A DNA stretch of 33,529 bases from Candidatus Methanophagales archaeon (GTDB lineage Archaea > Halobacteriota > Syntropharchaeia > Alkanophagales > Methanospirareceae). The translations under genes were made by a program, and so were the position numbers. How positions within the stretch are numbered: position 1 is the stretch's first letter; every line of letters begins with the position of its first letter. Below are positions 1-8,038 of this stretch, piece after piece. Below the pieces are notes generated by a model. The model saw only the letters and a program-made list of their open reading frames with translations, ran no database searches and had not been told where the DNA came from. The stretch is taken from positions 18,642 through 52,170 of the forward strand of contig QENH01000194.1 of NCBI GenBank assembly GCA_003336485.1, in the 5' to 3' direction.

Positions 1-1560
1 CCGGTGAAAGTGGTGGACACATTGCCAACAGGGATGAGCTATGTCTCCTCTTCGCCTGCTGCGGACTCGCAGATCGGCACAACAGTAACGTGGAATAATC
101 TCGGTTCGCTTTCTACTTCCGAGTCAAGGACGATATATCTCATTGCGCATATAGATGCCGGTGCTTCCGGCACGCTGAACAATACGGCAAATGCAACAGG
201 AAAGCCTCCTGCGGGCGATAATGTTACGGATACCGATACCGCGGATGTTGAGGTCATAGCAGAAACGGGCATAAATGTTTCCAAGACCGCATCTCCTACT
301 TCTGGCACGCCTTGCACAAATGTGAACTTTACCATAACCGTTACAAATACCGCTAACTGCACCCTCGACCCTGTTAAGGTGGTGGACACGCTGCCAACAG
401 GGATGAGCTATGTCTCTGACGATTCTGGCGGGATCGAATCACCAACGGGAACAATAACATGGGCTAATGTTGGTCCGCTGAATTCTCTTGCTGTCACGAC
501 GATCACGATGGTTGCACATATAGATGTCGGGGCTTCGGGCACGCTGACTGATACGGTTACCGCTACTGGAACACCGCCTGCGGGCGATAATGTTACGGAT
601 ACCGATACCGCGGATGTACGGGTTTTGGGTCCGGTGATCAACATTAGTGCGATTTTAACTAAGTCAAGCGACCCGAGTATTGTCCCGCCGAGTGGGAACG
701 TGACATACCAGATATACTTCAATAACACGGGAGATCTGACTCTAACCAATGTTGTAATAACCGAATATTATCCAGAGGGTGTAACCTTCATTTCCGCTTC
801 GCCTGCTCCTGATCCTGGAACGAACAACATATGGACGTGGGAAGAAGATCTTAGACCAAGACAATCTGGTAATATAAACATATGCGTAACGGTCCCGGAG
901 CCCTGGGAAAAGGGATATAGCTTCTTTGAGAGTGGCGGTGTAAGAGGAGAAGGTTTTTTGATGGTGAGCAAAGAGCTATCAACAGGACAGAAGCCCTACA
1001 AACTCACTAATGTGGTTACACTAACCTGCGATCAGCTTTTTAGAACTGCTACTGCTTTTACAACTGTAAGTGGCGTGCCAGGAACAAGTATGAGTATCAC
1101 GGAGCATGGCAGTGGCATATACGAATCAGATGAGAGCCTGGATTTATGCACTAGAAACAGGAGCGTTAGCATTGTTAAGACCACGAATGCCGTATACAAA
1201 CCCACCACATTCAGCTTCTCTAAGAGCTTCGTCGTTAACTTCACGCCCAAGTGGAAGCAGGACATTGAGACCAAGAACTGTCTGATAGACAGTGTCATAC
1301 GCAAGCGGATAACAGGTGCAACGTACATAGATGATGAGACCAGAAGCAAGGCGGATAATACTAGCACCACTATGGCGTTCGATTCTACGTTTAATGGGTC
1401 GCTGTATATAGACGCGAGAACAAATGATATTGCCATTTCAGAGACTTACATCGGTGAATTCGACGTTTTTCAGGATATAGAAATAGGTAAAGGACCAATA
1501 CCAAGCCCTTCGCCTACGCCTACACCTACTTGGCTGCCATGCCCTACACCACACCCATAG
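1..1560 (+). CDS. DUF11-repeat cell-surface protein (5' end outside window)
   Basis: The frame is open from the first base, so this is the C-terminal part (about 519 residues) of a larger protein. It holds two nearly identical DUF11-type beta-sandwich repeats of about 123 residues, each beginning with KVVDTLPTGMSYVS and ending with PPAGDNVTDTDTADV, then a third, diverged repeat (about residues 210-300). A unique region follows, and the protein ends in a Pro/Thr/Ser-rich tail. DUF11 domains are typical of secreted archaeal and bacterial surface proteins. I see no C-terminal membrane anchor or PEF-CTERM-like signal, so attachment would depend on the missing N-terminal part or on other proteins. 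It converges with the MoxR gene, 67 bases away. The molecular role is unknown. Confidence 0.85.
   Translation, partial: PVKVVDTLPTGMSYVSSSPAADSQIGTTVTWNNLGSLSTSESRTIYLIAHIDAGASGTLNNTANATGKPPAGDNVTDTDTADVEVIAETGINVSKTASPTSGTPCTNVNFTITVTNTANCTLDPVKVVDTLPTGMSYVSDDSGGIESPTGTITWANVGPLNSLAVTTITMVAHIDVGASGTLTDTVTATGTPPAGDNVTDTDTADVRVLGPVINISAILTKSSDPSIVPPSGNVTYQIYFNNTGDLTLTNVVITEYYPEGVTFISASPAPDPGTNNIWTWEEDLRPRQSGNINICVTVPEPWEKGYSFFESGGVRGEGFLMVSKELSTGQKPYKLTNVVTLTCDQLFRTATAFTTVSGVPGTSMSITEHGSGIYESDESLDLCTRNRSVSIVKTTNAVYKPTTFSFSKSFVVNFTPKWKQDIETKNCLIDSVIRKRITGATYIDDETRSKADNTSTTMAFDSTFNGSLYIDARTNDIAISETYIGEFDVFQDIEIGKGPIPSPSPTPTPTWLPCPTPHP
4..741 (+). repeat. tandem 369-bp DUF11 coding repeat
   Basis: Two in-frame coding units with a period of 369 bases (123 codons) begin near positions 4 and 373. 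Their last 40 or so bases (about 208-247 and 577-616) are identical at the nucleotide level, while the middle of the units has diverged. This suggests recent duplication or gene conversion acting on part of the unit. Confidence 0.8.
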
Positions 1561-1627
1561 CCGCAGGGTAGATGGCGTATATTATTTCTTTGATACCGCT
1601 TTCTTTTTCACTAACTCGTGCACTCAC

Positions 1628-2626
1628 TCACGGCGCCTTGATATTCGCAACAAGCATATCAACAATAGTGTCAGAAGTAATACCCTCTGCATCTGCTTCA
1701 TAGGTCAGTATTATTCGATGCCTGAGCACATCATGCACGACCGCTTTGATGTCTTCCGGGATAACATAGCCACGGCCATTTAGTAATGCGTGCGCTTTAC
1801 CGGTAAGAATAGCCCATATAGACGCTCTTGGCGACGCTCCGTACTCGATTAGCCCGTTAATGTCTCGCCCCAGCGTATAATTCGCCGGATACCGCGTAGC
1901 ATCAACGAGTTCTGTAACATACGCCTCTATCTTCTCATCGGCATAAATCTTTTGATTGAAGCTCTGTATCGAGATTACATCCTCCGCAGTAATGACTTTT
2001 TCTGGTGTTAGTTCAATACCCTGCGTATTCCGCTGGATTATTACCCGCTCCTCGTCCTTCGTCGGGTAGTCGACCAGCAGTTTAAACGAGAATCTATCAA
2101 CTTGAGCTTCCGGTAGCTTGTATGTGCCCTCGGTCTCAATAGGATTTTGCGTTGCCAAAACCAGAAACGGGCGACCTAACATGAATGTTTCGCCCTGTAT
2201 ACTCACCTGCCGCTCCTGCATGGCTTCCAACAATGCCGATTGCACCTTTGGTGGCGCCCGATTTATCTCATCGGCGAGAATGAAATTATTGAAGATGGGC
2301 CCTTTTTGTGTGCTAAAGCTCGCTGTCCTGTGGTCATATATTTTCGTCCCGGTAATGTCAGCAGGCAGCAGGTCCGGAGTGAATTGAATACGGCAGAATT
2401 GCGCTGATACTGTATCGGATAAGGTCTTTACCATTAACGTCTTCGCCAGACCAGGCACGCCTTCAAGGAGTACATGCCCATCGGCGATAAGGCAGATCAG
2501 TAATTTACTCAATACTGATTCCTGACCGACAATAACGCGTTTTAGTTCGCTCAGCGTGACATTTAATTTGGACGAGTATGCACGTGCCTGAGAATTCAAT
2601 TGCTCTATCTCTTGTTCGTGTTCCAT
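1628..2626 (-). CDS. MoxR-family AAA+ ATPase
   Basis: The 332-residue protein has the MoxR layout: a Walker A motif GVPGLAKT (residues 56-63), a Walker B motif ILADEINRAPPKVQSALLEA, sensor 1 in LVLATQNPIETEGTY, and the C-terminal lid with SPRASIWA. MoxR ATPases are chaperone-like and often help mature enzyme complexes or surface proteins, usually together with DUF58 and von Willebrand factor A proteins. No such partner lies downstream here, because the DUF11 gene converges on its 3' end, so it appears to be transcribed alone. The start is supported by an upstream GGTGATG-like ribosome site and a TATA box. Its client is not evident from the sequence. Confidence 0.95.
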   Translation of the reverse strand: MEHEQEIEQLNSQARAYSSKLNVTLSELKRVIVGQESVLSKLLICLIADGHVLLEGVPGLAKTLMVKTLSDTVSAQFCRIQFTPDLLPADITGTKIYDHRTASFSTQKGPIFNNFILADEINRAPPKVQSALLEAMQERQVSIQGETFMLGRPFLVLATQNPIETEGTYKLPEAQVDRFSFKLLVDYPTKDEERVIIQRNTQGIELTPEKVITAEDVISIQSFNQKIYADEKIEAYVTELVDATRYPANYTLGRDINGLIEYGASPRASIWAILTGKAHALLNGRGYVIPEDIKAVVHDVLRHRIILTYEADAEGITSDTIVDMLVANIKAP

Positions 2627-2649
2627 CTGCTACATCACCTTAACAAATA

Positions 2650-2666
2650 TACCTTTATATATATTC
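2650..2666 (-). promoter_or_regulatory. TATA box for the MoxR gene
   Basis: On the minus strand the stretch reads AATATATATAAAGG, a good archaeal TATA element, about 25-40 bases upstream of the MoxR start codon at 2626. Confidence 0.5.
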
Positions 2667-2707
2667 CATTTGTGCTTTAAAAACAAAACTTTGTATTTGT
2701 TTGTAGG

Positions 2708-2767
2708 CACGGTCTAAACTCCCTGCGATTTATCACCGCGGAGATCGCTCTGGGAAGTTTGACCGTG
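2708..2767. other. long imperfect hairpin, candidate structured RNA
   Basis: The outer arms CACGGTC (2708-2714) and GACCGTG (2761-2767) pair perfectly. Inside them AAACT pairs with AGTTT, CCC with GGG, and GCGAT with ATCGC, around a loop that contains CCGCGG. Bulges are small. About 20 base pairs over 60 bases is far more structure than the surrounding AT-rich DNA. It could be a small RNA on either strand (archaeal H/ACA guide RNAs are about this size), a regulatory leader, or the remnant of a mobile palindrome. No family was recognised. Confidence 0.35.
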
Positions 2768-2967
2768 TCAGAAGAGTGTAATATTAGGTGGGTATTGTTC
2801 CCGTTTCAGCATAACCTCCTTATAGTAACAAAGATCAACGGAAAAAAAGGAAAGTAGTAAATAGATAGAGTGTAGATATTGGAAACAGGAACGGTATCTA
2901 AAATAAGGGTAAAGGTAAAATCTTTGTTCTTAAGCATAAGTCCATGAAGGGGAGCGGATGGGGGAAA

Positions 2968-3429
2968 ATGGTAGAAATAGACCTGAAGAGAGTGGATGAG
3001 ATAATAGAGCACTATAAAGGCGGAGAAGGCGTTTTAATTCAGTTGCTGTTGGATGTCCAGAGCGAATTCAACTGGATCTCGAAGGAAGCGATAGCGCAAA
3101 TAAGCGAGCGGATGCAGATTCCGAAAAGCCAGATATACCGAATAGCGAGTTTTTATGAAGCTATGAGCCTGGAGCCGGTAGGTCGGCATATAGTACAGGT
3201 TTGTCTTGGCACTGCCTGCCAGGTACGAGGTGCGCCGAAGATTCTGGACCGAATAGAGGAGAATTTAAAGATAAAAGGTGGAGAGACAACGCCAGACATG
3301 CGGTTTAGTCTGAAGCGAGTAAATTGCCTTGGTTGTTGTGCTATGGGACCAGTGATAGTGGTAGACGGTATTTATCACGGTAAGATTACGCCAGCAATGG
3401 TAGAGGGGATTTTAGAAACCTATGAGTAG
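2968..3429 (+). CDS. NuoE/HydC-like thioredoxin-fold [2Fe-2S] subunit
   Basis: The protein is a small subunit of the NuoE/HoxE/HydC family. It has an N-terminal helical part with LLLDVQSEFNWISKEAI and a thioredoxin-like ferredoxin domain whose four cluster cysteines sit in CLGTAC and NCLGCC. In HydABC, HndABCD and complex I this subunit carries a [2Fe-2S] cluster next to the FMN subunit. I chose the ATG at 2968 because it follows a GGGGG ribosome site at good spacing and gives the family's usual N terminus; an in-frame ATG at 2944 would add eight residues. It is the first gene of an operon, 15 bases ahead of the NuoF-like gene. Confidence 0.92.
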   Translation: MVEIDLKRVDEIIEHYKGGEGVLIQLLLDVQSEFNWISKEAIAQISERMQIPKSQIYRIASFYEAMSLEPVGRHIVQVCLGTACQVRGAPKILDRIEENLKIKGGETTPDMRFSLKRVNCLGCCAMGPVIVVDGIYHGKITPAMVEGILETYE

Positions 3430-3444
3430 GAAGGGGAAGAAGAA

Positions 3445-5415
3445 ATGCCAAGAATAAACACGAAAGATGATTTAAAGGCACTGAAAACCAATATTACTTC
3501 AAAGCGGGACTTGAATAAGCCCTATATCACAATATGTTCAGGAACAGCATGCCATGCCACGGGCAGCGATGATGTCGCTGCTGCAATTCAAGCCGAGTTG
3601 GAGAAAGAAGGTTTAACAGAAGAGGTTGGCGTACGTAGGACCGGCTGTCACGGCTTTTGTGAGCGCGGCCCAATAATAGTGATTTATCCGGGTGAAATAT
3701 CTTACCTAAATGTAACGCCTGATGATGTGCCGGAAATTATCGCTAAGACAATAAAGGGGAATGAAATTATTGAGCGGCTGCTTTACTTTGACTCTAGCAC
3801 TGGCGAACGAATAGTCCATGAACAGGAGATCCCATTCTACAAATACCAAACTCGAGTTGTTTTTAGCGGTAACTTATGGGTTGATCCTGCAAATATTGAT
3901 GATTACATTGCTCTTGGCGGATATCAGGCATTAGCAAAGGCATTGCACGATATGACGCCCGAAGAAGTGCTAGAAGAAGTGAAAAGAGCGAATTTACGTG
4001 GTCGAGGCGGTGGTGGCTTTCCCGCAGGTAGGAAATGGGCGTCTACACGAAATGCCGTGGGCGAGCCCAAATATGTAATCGTCAACTGCGACGAAGGCGA
4101 TCCCGGTGCATATATGGACCGGTCAATTATGGAAGGTAATCCACACAGGGTTCTTGAGGGCTTAGCAATCGCGGCATACGCCATAGGCGCTCAGCATGGT
4201 TTCGTTTACGTGCGTCAGGAGTATCCACTAGCGGTGAAGAATCTTGCTATTGCTCTAGAACAGGCGAAGGAATACGGGTTCCTGGGAAAAGACATCTTGA
4301 GCTCAGGGTTCGAGTTCGATGTGACGGTACACCGAGGTGCGGGCGCTTTTGTATCCGGCGAATCGAGTGCGTTAATGAATGCGATAGAAGGGACAGTGGG
4401 CGAGCCGAGACCTAAATATATCCATACCTCTGACAGTGGCGTTTGGGGCAAGCCGAGCAATTTGAATAATGTTGAGACATATGCAATTGTGCCACTAATA
4501 TTAAGAAAAGGTGCCGATTGGTTCAACTCGATTGGAACAGAAGGCAGCAAAGGGACAAAGATCTTCTCGCTTGTGGGCAAGGTGAACAATACCGGTTTGG
4601 TGGAAGTTCCTATGGGCACCACACTGAGGGACATAATCTATAAGATCGGCGGAGGGATTCCTGGCGGGAAGAGATTCAAAGCTGTACAAACCGGAGGACC
4701 ATCAGGCGGTGTGATCCCTGAACGTTATCTTGACTCACCGGTGGATTTCGATGAACTCACGAAGTTGGGTTCGATGATGGGCTCGGGCGGTATGATCGTT
4801 ATGGATGAGGATACATGTATCGTGGATATAGCGCGGTACTTCGTGGATTTCCTCTGTAATGAATCGTGTGGCAAATGCGTGCCCTGTCGTGAGGGTTTAA
4901 AGCGTATGCGTGAGATACTGAACGACATCGTTGCAGGTAAAGGCCGTGAGGGCGATATAGAACTGCTTCATGAGATTGCTGATGTAATGAAGAGCGCGGC
5001 ACTATGTGCTCTGGGCAGAACAGCCGCGAATCCTGTTTTAAGCACCATACGATATTTCGGTGACGAATATGAAGCGCATATAAAGGAGAGGAAATGCCCG
5101 GCATTGGTATGTAAAGACCTGATCTCTTTTTATATAGTGCCGGATAAGTGCACTGCATGCCGGCTCTGTATGAAGAATTGTCCTGAGGATGCGATAGAAG
5201 GCGATAAACGTGTGATACATGTGATAGATCAGACAAAATGCATAAAGTGCGGTATTTGCTATGACGTTTGTCCGTCTAAGGTAGGTGCAGTGATGAAGAT
5301 TTCGGGCGAGCCGGTTCCACCGCCCATTCCTGATGCAGAGCGGGTGATAGAGAGGGGCAAAGGGCAAAAGGCACGGGGCGAAAGGGGGAGGGAGGGAGAT
5401 GAATATGGAAATTGA
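3445..5415 (+). CDS. NuoF/HydB-like FMN and NAD(P)-binding subunit with extra ferredoxin domains
   Basis: The 656-residue protein has the domain order of HydB/HndC. A thioredoxin-like [2Fe-2S] domain carries Cys31, 36, 68 and 72. The NuoF core has the glycine-rich FMN/NAD motif GRGGGGFPAGRKW (about residue 185) and NCDEGDPGAYMDRS. An SLBB domain follows, then the NuoF [4Fe-4S] motif ESCGKCVPC (from residue 473) with a fourth cysteine in ALCALGRTAANP. A C-terminal 2x[4Fe-4S] ferredoxin domain starts with CTACRLCMKNCP. This subunit oxidises or reduces NAD(P)H through FMN. The extra N- and C-terminal cluster domains are typical of soluble, often electron-bifurcating, relatives rather than complex I itself. 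Its last 11 bases overlap the start of the next gene. Confidence 0.95.
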   Translation: MPRINTKDDLKALKTNITSKRDLNKPYITICSGTACHATGSDDVAAAIQAELEKEGLTEEVGVRRTGCHGFCERGPIIVIYPGEISYLNVTPDDVPEIIAKTIKGNEIIERLLYFDSSTGERIVHEQEIPFYKYQTRVVFSGNLWVDPANIDDYIALGGYQALAKALHDMTPEEVLEEVKRANLRGRGGGGFPAGRKWASTRNAVGEPKYVIVNCDEGDPGAYMDRSIMEGNPHRVLEGLAIAAYAIGAQHGFVYVRQEYPLAVKNLAIALEQAKEYGFLGKDILSSGFEFDVTVHRGAGAFVSGESSALMNAIEGTVGEPRPKYIHTSDSGVWGKPSNLNNVETYAIVPLILRKGADWFNSIGTEGSKGTKIFSLVGKVNNTGLVEVPMGTTLRDIIYKIGGGIPGGKRFKAVQTGGPSGGVIPERYLDSPVDFDELTKLGSMMGSGGMIVMDEDTCIVDIARYFVDFLCNESCGKCVPCREGLKRMREILNDIVAGKGREGDIELLHEIADVMKSAALCALGRTAANPVLSTIRYFGDEYEAHIKERKCPALVCKDLISFYIVPDKCTACRLCMKNCPEDAIEGDKRVIHVIDQTKCIKCGICYDVCPSKVGAVMKISGEPVPPPIPDAERVIERGKGQKARGERGREGDEYGN

Positions 5416-6802
5416 CGGTACGGCGGTAAAAATAGAGGCAGGGCAGACGATATTAGAGGCTGCACGAAACATTGGCATTGAGATTCCCACGTTATGTTAT
5501 CATCCCGCGTTAGAGCCCCTTGGCGCTTGCAGGTTATGCGTAGTGGAGATAGAGGAACGAGGCCGGAAGAAGGTGGTCTCATCATGTAATTATCCGGCTG
5601 AGGAGAAACTGGTAGTAAGCACGAAATCGCCTGATATTATAGCGATACGGAAGCTGCTTCTGGAACTGTTACTGGCTCGATGTCCGGAAGAAGGGCGGAT
5701 ACAAAGTCTGGCACGCGAATATGGCGTTGTAAAGCCGCGATTCGTATTGGAAGATGAACGATGTATCCTTTGCGGATTGTGCACACGGGTCTGTGATGAG
5801 TTAGTGGGTGTATCGGCGATAAACGTTATAAGTCGTGGTGTAGATCGCGCAGTGGGTGCACCGTACAAGGAGCTATCTGACGATTGCATCGGCTGTGGTT
5901 CATGTGCTCTTGTATGCCCCACGGAAGCGATAAAGTTGGAGAAGAATATATATCCGACTACGGCCGAGGACATAGCGGAACTAGAGGCTAAATACCTGGT
6001 GGGCGAACGTGATGCCGAACTGGGCGTTTACAACGCTATTATTGCCGGTAAGGCTGCTACGGGTGGTCAAGACGGCGGAATGGTTACGGCACTGCTCATT
6101 GCAGGTATTGAGCATAATATCTTTGATGCTGCACTTGTGGTGCAGCGAGCAGCGGGATATAATGCTGAGTATGTGGTAGTTGATGATGTAGCAGGGATAT
6201 TGAGTGCGAGCGGTACGAAATATCTGCGTGTGCCGCTGATGTCTACGCTAGAGGCGGCATTGAAAGCAGGTAAGAGACGAATTGCAGTGGTTGGAACGCC
6301 ATGTGAAGTCCGAGCGGTGCGGAAGCTGCAGCAACTGTGGGATTTGGAACGCGAATATCCGGGTGTTGAACTGACCATATTAGGCTTGTTCTGTTTTGAG
6401 AGTTTCGATTACTTGGCTTTAAAATCGTATACGAAGCGGACATTTGGCGTTGAACTCGATAAAGCGGAAAAGACACAGATAAGCAAAGGGAACTATATCG
6501 TTACGGTGGCGGGTAAGGATTATTCATGCGCTGTGCGAGATATGGAGTCGGTGATAAGAGAAGGCTGTCCGTTCTGCGACGATTTCGCGTCACGGCTTGC
6601 AGATATTGCTATCGGCTCGGTTGGCAGTTCTGATGAGTATTCCACGGTGATTGTGCGGTCAAAAGCAGGGCAGAAGCTGTTGGATGCTACGGAGTTCACA
6701 CGCGCGGAAGTGGATAAGAAAGAGATTGCGAAACTGGTAAAGTTTAAGAAACGGAATGCGGATAAGAATATCGAGACGGTTTTGGAGGGTGTGGTGGTGT
6801 AA
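5405..6802 (+). CDS. NuoG/HydA-type ferredoxin N terminus fused to FrhB-like F420 module
   Basis: From the N terminus the protein has a plant-type [2Fe-2S] domain (Cys31, 42, 45, 61), as in NuoG and HydA. It lacks the usual His-Cys cluster motif after it. Two [4Fe-4S] motifs follow (CILCGLCTRVC and CIGCGSCALVC). From about residue 200 it is an FrhB/FdhB-type F420-binding domain with GGQDGGMVTALL, VGTPCEVRA, and the cluster region EGCPFCDDF then LADIAIGSVGS. FrhB modules pass electrons between iron-sulfur clusters and coenzyme F420 through FAD. Replacement of the H-cluster of HydA by FrhB suggests NAD(P)H/F420 electron transfer, possibly coupled to ferredoxin. The ATG at 5405 is preferred over 5399 because GGAGGGAG ends six bases upstream of it. 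Confidence 0.93.
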   Translation: MEIDGTAVKIEAGQTILEAARNIGIEIPTLCYHPALEPLGACRLCVVEIEERGRKKVVSSCNYPAEEKLVVSTKSPDIIAIRKLLLELLLARCPEEGRIQSLAREYGVVKPRFVLEDERCILCGLCTRVCDELVGVSAINVISRGVDRAVGAPYKELSDDCIGCGSCALVCPTEAIKLEKNIYPTTAEDIAELEAKYLVGERDAELGVYNAIIAGKAATGGQDGGMVTALLIAGIEHNIFDAALVVQRAAGYNAEYVVVDDVAGILSASGTKYLRVPLMSTLEAALKAGKRRIAVVGTPCEVRAVRKLQQLWDLEREYPGVELTILGLFCFESFDYLALKSYTKRTFGVELDKAEKTQISKGNYIVTVAGKDYSCAVRDMESVIREGCPFCDDFASRLADIAIGSVGSSDEYSTVIVRSKAGQKLLDATEFTRAEVDKKEIAKLVKFKKRNADKNIETVLEGVVV

Positions 6803-6841
6803 AAAGGAGATAGCAAACCACGAGATTACGTAAGAGAATGC

Positions 6842-6884
6842 TGCAGGATACAAGATGCAGGATACATGTTTAACTTGCATCTTG
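6842..6884. repeat. short palindromic intergenic element
   Basis: GCAGGATAC occurs twice (6843-6851 and 6857-6865). CAAGATGCA (6851-6859) is then inverted as TGCATCTTG (6876-6884), forming a 9-bp stem just downstream of the redox operon. It may end transcription or be a member of the interspersed element group seen elsewhere in the window. Confidence 0.6.
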
Positions 6885-6939
6885 GAAAATTTATTATTGT
6901 TGCTTCAAACGGAGTAACGCATGGGAGAGATGATGAAAA

Positions 6940-7155
6940 ATGAGTAGTGTGCAGAGTCTTAGGGAGCATTTGGATCGTATGACACAGGAGTTGACCCAAA
7001 TAAAGAAAATTGCTATTGGATTAGAAGAGAGCGATAAAGAGAAGACGGAGGGAGCATGGGATGATTTGATGGCGGCATCCAAAGAGATTTCACAGGAATG
7101 GGAAGGGATCTCCGCGGTAGAAGAAATCAGAACCCAAAGGGAGAAGAGATGGTGA
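6940..7155 (+). CDS. VapB-like antitoxin, orphaned
   Basis: This is a 71-residue, charged, probably helical protein preceded by a GGGAGAG ribosome site. Its size and its C-terminal W-E-G-I-S-A-V-E-E-I pattern resemble archaeal VapB-type antitoxins. The clearest support is the sequence right after its stop codon, which encodes the last part of a PIN-domain toxin in the same frame. The antitoxin therefore seems to have lost its partner. Family assignment is by context and general appearance. Confidence 0.55.
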   Translation: MSSVQSLREHLDRMTQELTQIKKIAIGLEESDKEKTEGAWDDLMAASKEISQEWEGISAVEEIRTQREKRW

Positions 7156-7272
7156 GATATTCAAATTGCAAAGGAGTTCAACGCACCTTTAGTTAGTTTG
7201 GATGGGGAAATGACGAAAAGAGCGAAATTAGTTGTTAACATTGTGGATATTGAGGATACGGTGATTTTATGA
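7156..7272 (+). pseudogene. VapC (PIN-domain) C-terminal remnant
   Basis: Directly after the antitoxin stop codon the same frame reads 38 codons, including AKEFNAPLVSLDGEM and then KRAKLVVNIVD. This matches the end of PIN-domain ribonucleases, where an aspartate follows the last core strand. No start codon or upstream catalytic part exists, so about two thirds of the toxin has been deleted. Its TGA overlaps the ATG of the following rmlB remnant. Confidence 0.7.
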
Positions 7273-8019
7273 GGGTTTTGATAACTGGTGGCTTGGGCTT
7301 CATCGGCAGCAACTTTGTAAGATATAAGGCAGATAAAGCTGAAATCATCGTAGTTGACGCTTTAAAATATGGCTCTAACGAGAACAATTTGAAGGATTTA
7401 GATTGCAAAGTAGTTAAGGGCGATATTTGCGATTATGAGTTAATGGCAGAGCTTGTTAAAGGCGTGGATGCAATAGTCAATTTCGCAGCGGAGACGCACG
7501 TTGACAGAAGCATATCCAATCCTTTTGCGTTTATCGAAAGCAACGTAATCGGCACATATACGATATTACCAATTCTCGGAGAAGTTGATCCCCAAAGCGA
7601 TAATTAGGGCGAAAGCGGATATGACGATACCCATTTACGGAACGGGAAAGAACGTGCGAGATTGGATATTTGTTGAAGACCACTGCGAGGCAATAAATTT
7701 GGTTTTGGATAAAGGGGTACGAGGCGAAATATATAACGTTTCGGGTGGCGAAGAGAGAACTAATTTGGCGGTTGTAAACGAACTCTTAGAAGTAATGGCT
7801 AAAACAGACTTAATAGAGTTCGTAGAAGACCGACCTGGACATGACCTCAGGTATAGTTTGGACTCCTCCAAGATTAGAAAATTAGGTTGGAAGCCAAAAT
7901 ATGGTTTTAGTGAAGGCATGAAAGAGACGGTTGAATGGTATTTGGAGAACGAGTGGTGGTGGAAACCTTTAGCTGATGAGAAAGTGTTGCATCCAACTCC
8001 TTGGAAGCTGAGGTGGTAA
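7269..8019 (+). pseudogene. rmlB: dTDP-glucose 4,6-dehydratase with internal deletion
   Basis: The first frame (7269-7607) gives an RmlB N terminus: the NAD motif TGGLGFIGSNF, NFAAETHVDRSI and FIESNVIGTYT. From about 7570 a different frame continues with YQFSEKLIPKAII, YGTGKNVRDWIFVEDH and RPGHDLRYSLD up to 8019, the canonical RmlB C-terminal half. In intact enzymes about 80-95 residues lie between these points, including the catalytic Thr-Asp-Glu and the Tyr-x-x-x-Lys. They are missing and the frame shifts at the join. The protein would be non-functional. A GGTGAT ribosome site precedes the first ATG. RmlB converts dTDP-glucose to the 4-keto-6-deoxy sugar on the way to rhamnose. Confidence 0.9.
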
Positions 8020-8038
8020 TCTTATAGAGGCGATCAAA

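Larger units (their letters stand above)
2627..2967. other. divergent intergenic region with a structured hairpin
   Basis: This gene-free stretch separates the divergent MoxR and NuoE-like genes. It holds the MoxR TATA box, a long imperfect hairpin at 2708-2767, and AT-rich sequence before the redox operon. I see no convincing TATA box for the plus-strand operon. Confidence 0.5.

Noticed and set aside
2806-3012. 68-codon minus-strand frame upstream of the redox operon
   Set aside because: Mostly AT-rich spacer translated into hydrophobic and aromatic residues; it overlaps the NuoE-like start.
5038-5490. 150-codon minus-strand frame
   Set aside because: It is antisense to the NuoF-like and FrhB-fusion genes, both of which are well supported.
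2968-6802. complex I (nuo) operon
   Set aside because: Membrane subunits are absent, the third gene carries FrhB instead of the NuoG remainder, and the extra ferredoxin domains match soluble HydABC-type enzymes.
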